A program made the position numbers and the translations under genes. The notes beneath the pieces were generated by a model that saw only the letters and a list, made by a program, of their open reading frames with translations, had not been told where the DNA came from and made no database searches. From Stictocephala bisonia (taxonomy: Eukaryota; Arthropoda; Insecta; Hemiptera; Membracidae), in NCBI GenBank assembly GCA_035578905.1, contig JAQJVL010000278.1, positions 248,001 to 312,000 on the forward strand: DNA of 64,000 bases, written 5' to 3'. This document shows positions 58,838-64,000 of the stretch, one piece after another; positions within the stretch are counted from its first letter, which is position 1; the number at the start of each line of letters is the position of its first letter.

Positions 58838-61640
58838 TTGCTACACCAAAAGGTGAGAGGTTTACTTGGCAAACTTATTTCGCTTGAAATATTGATTGAT
58901 CTTGAACTACCTGATATTGTTTGCTTCTCCGAGCACTTTATAAACGATAGTGACATTTGCATGGTAAATCTTAAGATTTCAAAATGGCCTCATCATATTG
59001 TCGTTCATTATCTGATCGAGGTGGAGTTTGCTTATTTGGAAAAGATTATCTTAAGTTCTCTGCAATTGATGTAAGTACTTTTGTGTATAGGGCATTTGCG
59101 AATTGACTTCTATCAAAGTTGAGCTTACATCTCATTGTCTTGTTGTTTTGGGAGTGTACAGGCCTCCTTCTCCGCATAAAGGTGCCTTTGACAAGTTCTT
59201 TGACCTAATGTACTCCTGTTTGTATGAAGTTTCCTTATGAATGAAATACTTCGTAGAAATTGCCTAACCCTTATTATGGGAGATTTTAACGTGGATCTGG
59301 CTAACCAGTCTCTGCTGAGTAATAAGACATTGAGTCTTATTAAGTCTTTTGGGTTGAATAACACTGTACATATTTTTACTAGAGAGTTTAAGGGACCGAA
59401 AACGATTCTTGATCACATATATACTGACATAGATCCATTATTGATTCAAACGTCCGTAATTGAAACTAGTATTTCTGATCATAAGGCACAAATATTAGAT
59501 TAATTTTTTTCTGAGTCTAATACTCCAAAAGTAAGATTCAAGTTTGAACGTGACATAAGTTTCATTATTATTTCTACGTTTAGAAACTTATTGACTAAAG
59601 AAACATGGATTGATGTCTTTCCCAAGAATCAGTTGATGATAAATTTAAAGCCTTTATTTATGTAATGACATACCATACGGATTTGGGATTTCCCGTTCGT
59701 AGAATCAACTTAAAAAACGTAAGTCTACATCTAGAGTTGTTCTTGATGAACATTTACTTAGTTTAAGGGATAAATTAATAATGTTATATAAACAGACTAA
59801 ATATCTAGATTTTTTGATTCTAGAAGACAATCGTACCAAAAACAAAAAAGGGAGTACAGATGTTATATTTGTACAGCTAAATTCAAGAAGGTCTCAGATT
59901 ATATTGAAAATGCTCAGTCAAAACCAAAAGCTATATGGCATGTCATCAACGAGGAGAAAACTGATCATTGTAAAGGGCCCTATAATAATACAAGAATTAT
60001 TGGAGAAATTGTTGATTCTACAGGAGATATTGTCAGTGACCCATCGGATACTGTTGCTTATAAATTAAAGCAAACATCTTTAATGATTTTTTTGTTAATA
60101 TTGGCAAAAATCTTAAATCTATGCCCGATACTGCACTTAAAATTTTTGCTGATGGACCCTCTGTAAGTTCATCACTGTTTTTGTATCCTACTGATCCAGA
60201 TGAAGTTAAAAGTATTGTAATGTCTTAGAAAACAAGTAATTCAGCAGGGGTAGATGAAGTTTTGTCTAAGCTTTTGAAACAATGTTTTGGAAGCCATTAG
60301 TTCATATAATAAATTTTTCCTATATATCTGGTTCCTTTCCTTCACTATTAAAAGTAGGCATTGTAATTCCAGTTTACAAAAAAAGTCAAGAAATATGTGA
60401 TAACTATAGGCTCATTTCTATCTTTTCTTCATTCTCTAAGGTATTTGAGAAGATTGTTTCAATCAGGCTCTTATCTTTCTTTAATAAACACAAAATCATG
60501 TTCCAGGATCAGTTTGGCTTTCAAAAGCAAAAGAGTAACCTTAACGCAATGTTTAATTTTATTGATAAAATAGTTTCAGATCTTGATAAGAAAATGAGTG
60601 CATTAGGCCTGTTTGTTGACTTGAGCAAGTCCTTTGATCTGGTCAATCATTCATTGTTATTGAACAAACTTCAGAGGCTGGGTGTCCGGGGTTGTGTGCT
60701 TGACTGGTTTTCGTCGTATCTAACAGGGCGTACGCAAAGGGTAGAAATGAGTTTTGTTGACAATCAGGGTTGCTTGAGAAAATTATATTCTAAAGATTTA
60801 ACTATTAAAATGGGAGTTCCACAGTGTTCGGTATTGAGACCTATTCTCTTTCTGACATTCGTAAACGACATAAAAAGTTGTGTTAGAAAATCAGACTTAC
60901 GTCTGTTTGCAGATGATACGTCCCTTTGAGTTACTGCTTCAAATATGTTAGACTTAGAGGTCAATACATTTGTTGAATCTAATGTTCTGCTTCAGTGGTT
61001 CACTACGAATAGTATGGTTGTTAATACCGAAAAGACCAATCTTTTGAACTTTAAACTTAGACGAAATCCAGTGAACAGCTTACAAATTATGCTGGGGGAT
61101 TATTTAGTCTCTTGTAAGGAATCAGTAAGCTTTTTGGTCCTATACCTTGATTGCAATTTGACTTTCACATTAATAAAGTAGTTGCAAAACTTAGTTATTG
61201 CTTATTTGCACTAAATAATATAAGGCTCTTTATTCAGGCTCAAAACTACTTTTGACATTGTACTATGGTTGCTTTTACCCTCAACTTATTTATGCCATTC
61301 CAGTTTGGGGTCATGAAAATTTCAGAACAAAATATGTTTTTAAAATGCAGAAGAAGGCTTTGAGGATCATATTTTGGTTTGAATAGACTTCAGTCATGTA
61401 AAAATACTTTTAAAGAAAATCGGATATTAACTTTTCCAAGTATTTTTATTTATGAGTCTCTGATATTTTAAAGAATATATGTATTTCTTCAAAGTTTATA
61501 GAATTATTATTGAATAGAAAGAAGAATAATAGATTTTAAAAACCCAATTAGTCAACAGCCTTTAAGACATCTAATATTTTTTCAAATCATTTACATTATA
61601 CTTATACTGAGAGAGAAGTTAAATTCTGTAATATATATGG
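58838..61640 (+). pseudogene. LINE B1 ORF2, endonuclease and RT (decayed)
   Basis: Endonuclease: LHQKVRGLLGKLISLE, IVCFSEHF, LIMGDFNVDLANQ (GDFN), DHIYTD and SDHKA (58838-59503). RT: SGSFPSLLKVGIVIPVYKK, QDQFGFQKQKSNL, LFVDLSKSFDLVNH, MGVPQCSVLRPILF and RLFADDTSL (60282-60929). C-terminal pieces QKKALRIIF are near 61350. At least six frame breaks. The Cys in PQCS and stops show it is inactive. Confidence 0.82.
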
Positions 61641-61860
61641 TTAACTGCAATGATCGTAATGTTGTACAGGTCAGACTGTAAATAATTTAAAACAATATTA
61701 AAGTTTCTTTTAAAAATTAAAAACATATCAAATGTAGCAAAATACCAATTGAAATGTATCACAGTTAAAACTATAATGAAGGAAGTGTAAATATTCTTAA
61801 AGTATATAATGAAGCTAAGATTATGAATGTATAGAAATAATTATTTATTTTTAAAGCAAA

Positions 61861-62744
61861 ATATCTAAGGGCCATTAAACCTACGTCAATCGCACCATAT
61901 CTCACACATACCAGCAAAATGTTTTTGCCTGCCCTTTCCCACTCCCACGTATAGGAGCACTATCCCTCCATGTATAATGGAAGCTCCCCTCCACTCCCTC
62001 AATGAAAGAGTGTGGGAACCAGTTTCATCAAGGCAACACCCATACCCCCCACACTCTAATATCTCTGAGATACATGCGACCCTTGACGTTAGAACTTTTT
62101 ATTCTGTATATGTAAGATGACAATTCATAATTTGTAATAAACAACAATTTGTATTAAAATGTGTTATTATTTATGATAATCAAAGTCCGATATAAAAATA
62201 TCACACTATAACATTTGAAATTAATTTATATGTAATATTTAGTTCAAAATATTAAGTTTACTTAGATAGGCTAATTGATACAAAAAGAAAGATTAATAAT
62301 TCTAATGATTATTCAAATAGGAATCTTTATGACATTTTTATTTATGTAAAGAACCTGAAGCCATTTAAAACTAAACGGTCAGTAGTATCTGACAGATACC
62401 GTGCGACCTTTCTCGTCCTTGGATTTTTACAGTTATATAATAGAAAATGTTGTATTTTACTTTAAATTTTTTTAAAAATCTGACCTACCGAAATTTACAT
62501 TACCAGATATTGTTTAATAAGATTAAGGATTTAAACTTTCAATATTGATGTATCACATTGCGTTAAACTAAGTTTTAGGCCATCGTAATACATCTGAAAA
62601 TAAATGCATCTTGTAGATATGGTGTGACCGATCGTGTTAAGTTTTAGGTGCGACTGCTGGAGGGTTAAAAACGTACAAATGAACAGGTTAATTTTTATTC
62701 TGATATAATTTTCCATAGTGTGTTTTTAACAAATGAGAAGAAAA
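61861..62744. other. Gene-free
   Basis: A GC-richer patch (61910-62090, CCTCCACTCCCTCAATGAAA) stands out in AT-rich sequence but I do not recognise it. Confidence 0.4.
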
Positions 62745-62825
62745 AAAGCTACAGCCAAGCTGTCTAAGGTGTTAGGACTTTCAGGCTAAATTAGAGATTG
62801 AGCAGGTTTGAATCTTGGACTTGAC
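62745..62825 (+). repeat. tRNA-Leu-like pseudogene or SINE head
   Basis: AGCCAAGCTGTCTAAGGTG corresponds to the D-arm/A-box of tRNA-Leu (GCCGAGCGGTCTAAGG). TTTCAGGCT matches an anticodon loop with CAG. A long variable region follows, then AGGTTTGAATCTTG (B-box, usual GGTTCGAATCC). Overall order and spacing fit a type II (Leu) tRNA. Several changes in the stems make a functional tRNA unlikely. Confidence 0.5.
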
Positions 62826-63363
62826 AGAAACCTTTTTTCAGTATTATTCACCTTATACTGTACTGCCTCTCTCCCTTATGTTGTCTCAATAAGTTCTCTG
62901 TACTAATATTGAGGTTAGGAAAGTAGGCCTAAAAAGGTGATCAGTAGGGCCTCTCTTTACTGATGACAAAAAAAAGGAAAAAAAACAACAATAAATAATG
63001 TTTTAATATTCATCATTGCAACTTACTAACCAACTGTCCAGAAGTTTCCGGAATAATAATTAACTGACAACGTTTTTGCAATATTTATTATAAAGCCACC
63101 AATGTGAGGGAGACAAAGGTAGTTGGACATTTGCCATTACATGAAAATTACCAATCACAAGGTTTCCATTTCGTAAAACCCAAACCTTTTTCAGGTGCTA
63201 AAAACTAAATTACATCTTCACAAACATGTTATAAAACTACATTCTTAAATTAATAAACTTATTTACTTTAATAATTATCTACATTTTAACCTAGATCCTA
63301 GAATGGAGTACAACAAAATGAACTTCTTCTAAATATAAAAATGTTAACAGGGTTAAATTAATA
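62826..63363. other. Gene-free
   Basis: AT-rich; nothing recognised. Confidence 0.45.
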
Positions 63364-64000
63364 TAACCAATTAGACGCTGTCAAGGTCACGATATCAACG
63401 AAAAAACGTTAAAACACAATTAAATTAATATTCAAATCAGACTGAAATAAGATTACATTAACTAATCATAAATAAAATAAATATATGGTACCTGAAAAAC
63501 ACTATTAATTTAAAATAACATTCAACATGCACAAAAATGATATATATGACTCGGAAGGACTGAGACTACTATTACAATTACATTTTAACTTGAAAAGACA
63601 ACAATTATTAGGAATAAAACAATACAATAATCAAATATTACAAAAATTATGAAGTCTTACGACTTTAAGTCTGGGACGTCTAGACGCCATCGTCACTGCG
63701 GGTCATAAGACTTAATCATTTTTGTAATATTTGATTATTGTATTGTTTTATTCCTAATAATTGTTGTCTTTTCAGGTTAAAATGTAATTGTAATAGTAGT
63801 CTCAGCCTTTCCGAGTAATATATATCATTTTTGAGCATGTTGAATGTTATTTTAAATTAATAGTGTTTTTCAGGTACCATATATTTATTTTATTTATTAT
63901 TAGTTAATGTAATCTTAATTCAGTCTGATTTGAATATTAATTTAATTGTGTTTTAACATTTTTCGTTGATATCGTGACCTTGACAGCGCCTAATTGGTTA
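63364..64000. repeat. Long near-perfect palindrome, running to the window end
   Basis: Left arm from TAACCAATTAG-CGCTGTC (63364) to about 63664 pairs with the right arm from about 63700 to 64000, which ends GACAGCGCCTAATTGGTTA. There are only scattered mismatches over about 300 bp. The loop (about 63665-63700) holds GACGTCTAGACGCC. No coding sequence. It may continue beyond the window. Confidence 0.92.

Larger units (their letters stand above)
50865..61860 (+). mobile_element. LINE B1 (Ulp1 + SGNH ORF1), split by B2 and B3
   Basis: Four separated plus-strand pieces line up into one LINE: ORF1 at 50865-51825, about 53615-53895 and about 58465-58690, and ORF2 at 58838-61640. The intervening pieces are LINE B2 (minus) and LINE B3 (plus). 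B1 is old: many stops, GVPQCS in place of GVPQGS. The 3' boundary is approximate. Confidence 0.8.

Noticed and set aside
62745..62825. Functional tRNA-Leu gene
   Set aside because: Order of boxes fits, but stems and the acceptor side carry too many changes; listed as pseudogene or SINE head.

Overview
The window is a piece of a large, AT-rich, repeat-dense animal genome, most likely an insect. It carries one split nuclear gene with introns of roughly 6 to 10 kb. Around and inside that gene lie CR1/L2/Jockey-group non-LTR retrotransposons, piggyBac-like, pogo/Tigger-like and Tc1/mariner-like DNA elements, palindromic MITEs and a minisatellite. The species cannot be named from the sequence alone.

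The only host protein gene I can support is syntaxin 17 (Syx17) on the minus strand. Five coding exons lie at 36956-37102, 30879-31074, 20691-20908, 13959-14175 and 6905-6990. Splice sites and codon phases agree at every junction and give a 287-residue product. It has an N-terminal helical region, a Qa-SNARE motif split across the exon 3/4 junction, and a glycine-rich C-terminal membrane hairpin. Each exon is short, so the gene is not visible as one long reading frame.

1-6900, downstream of Syx17: duplicated reverse-transcriptase scraps, a gag-protease fragment of an LTR retrotransposon, and a 798 bp pogo-like element carrying a tRNA-like segment. 6991-36955, the introns: a 4.2 kb PHD-type LINE (minus), several long-terminal-inverted-repeat elements, a 1.4 kb tandem repeat interrupted by a palindrome, a Tigger remnant, two decayed LINEs, three piggyBac-like MITEs, and a second pogo copy swollen by a piggyBac element and a 781 bp tandem dimer. 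37103-38002: the presumed 5' side of Syx17.

38003-47212 is a three-level nest. A Tc1/mariner-like element with long inverted repeats was split by a minus-strand LINE (A1). A1 was later split by a plus-strand LINE (A2), with a 7 bp target duplication. 47213-50864 holds a head-to-head minisatellite and small inverted-repeat elements. 50865-61860 is a second nest: plus-strand LINE B1, interrupted by minus-strand B2 and plus-strand B3. B3 keeps an intact 308-codon ORF1. The window ends inside a near-perfect palindrome of at least 637 bp.

The most unusual content is the first ORF of A1 and B1. Both carry an Ulp1/SENP-like cysteine protease domain followed by an SGNH-hydrolase domain; A1 also has an MBD-like segment in front. 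A desumoylase-like protease plus an esterase in a LINE ORF1 is not the architecture I know for this group, where PHD finger and esterase types are the familiar ones.
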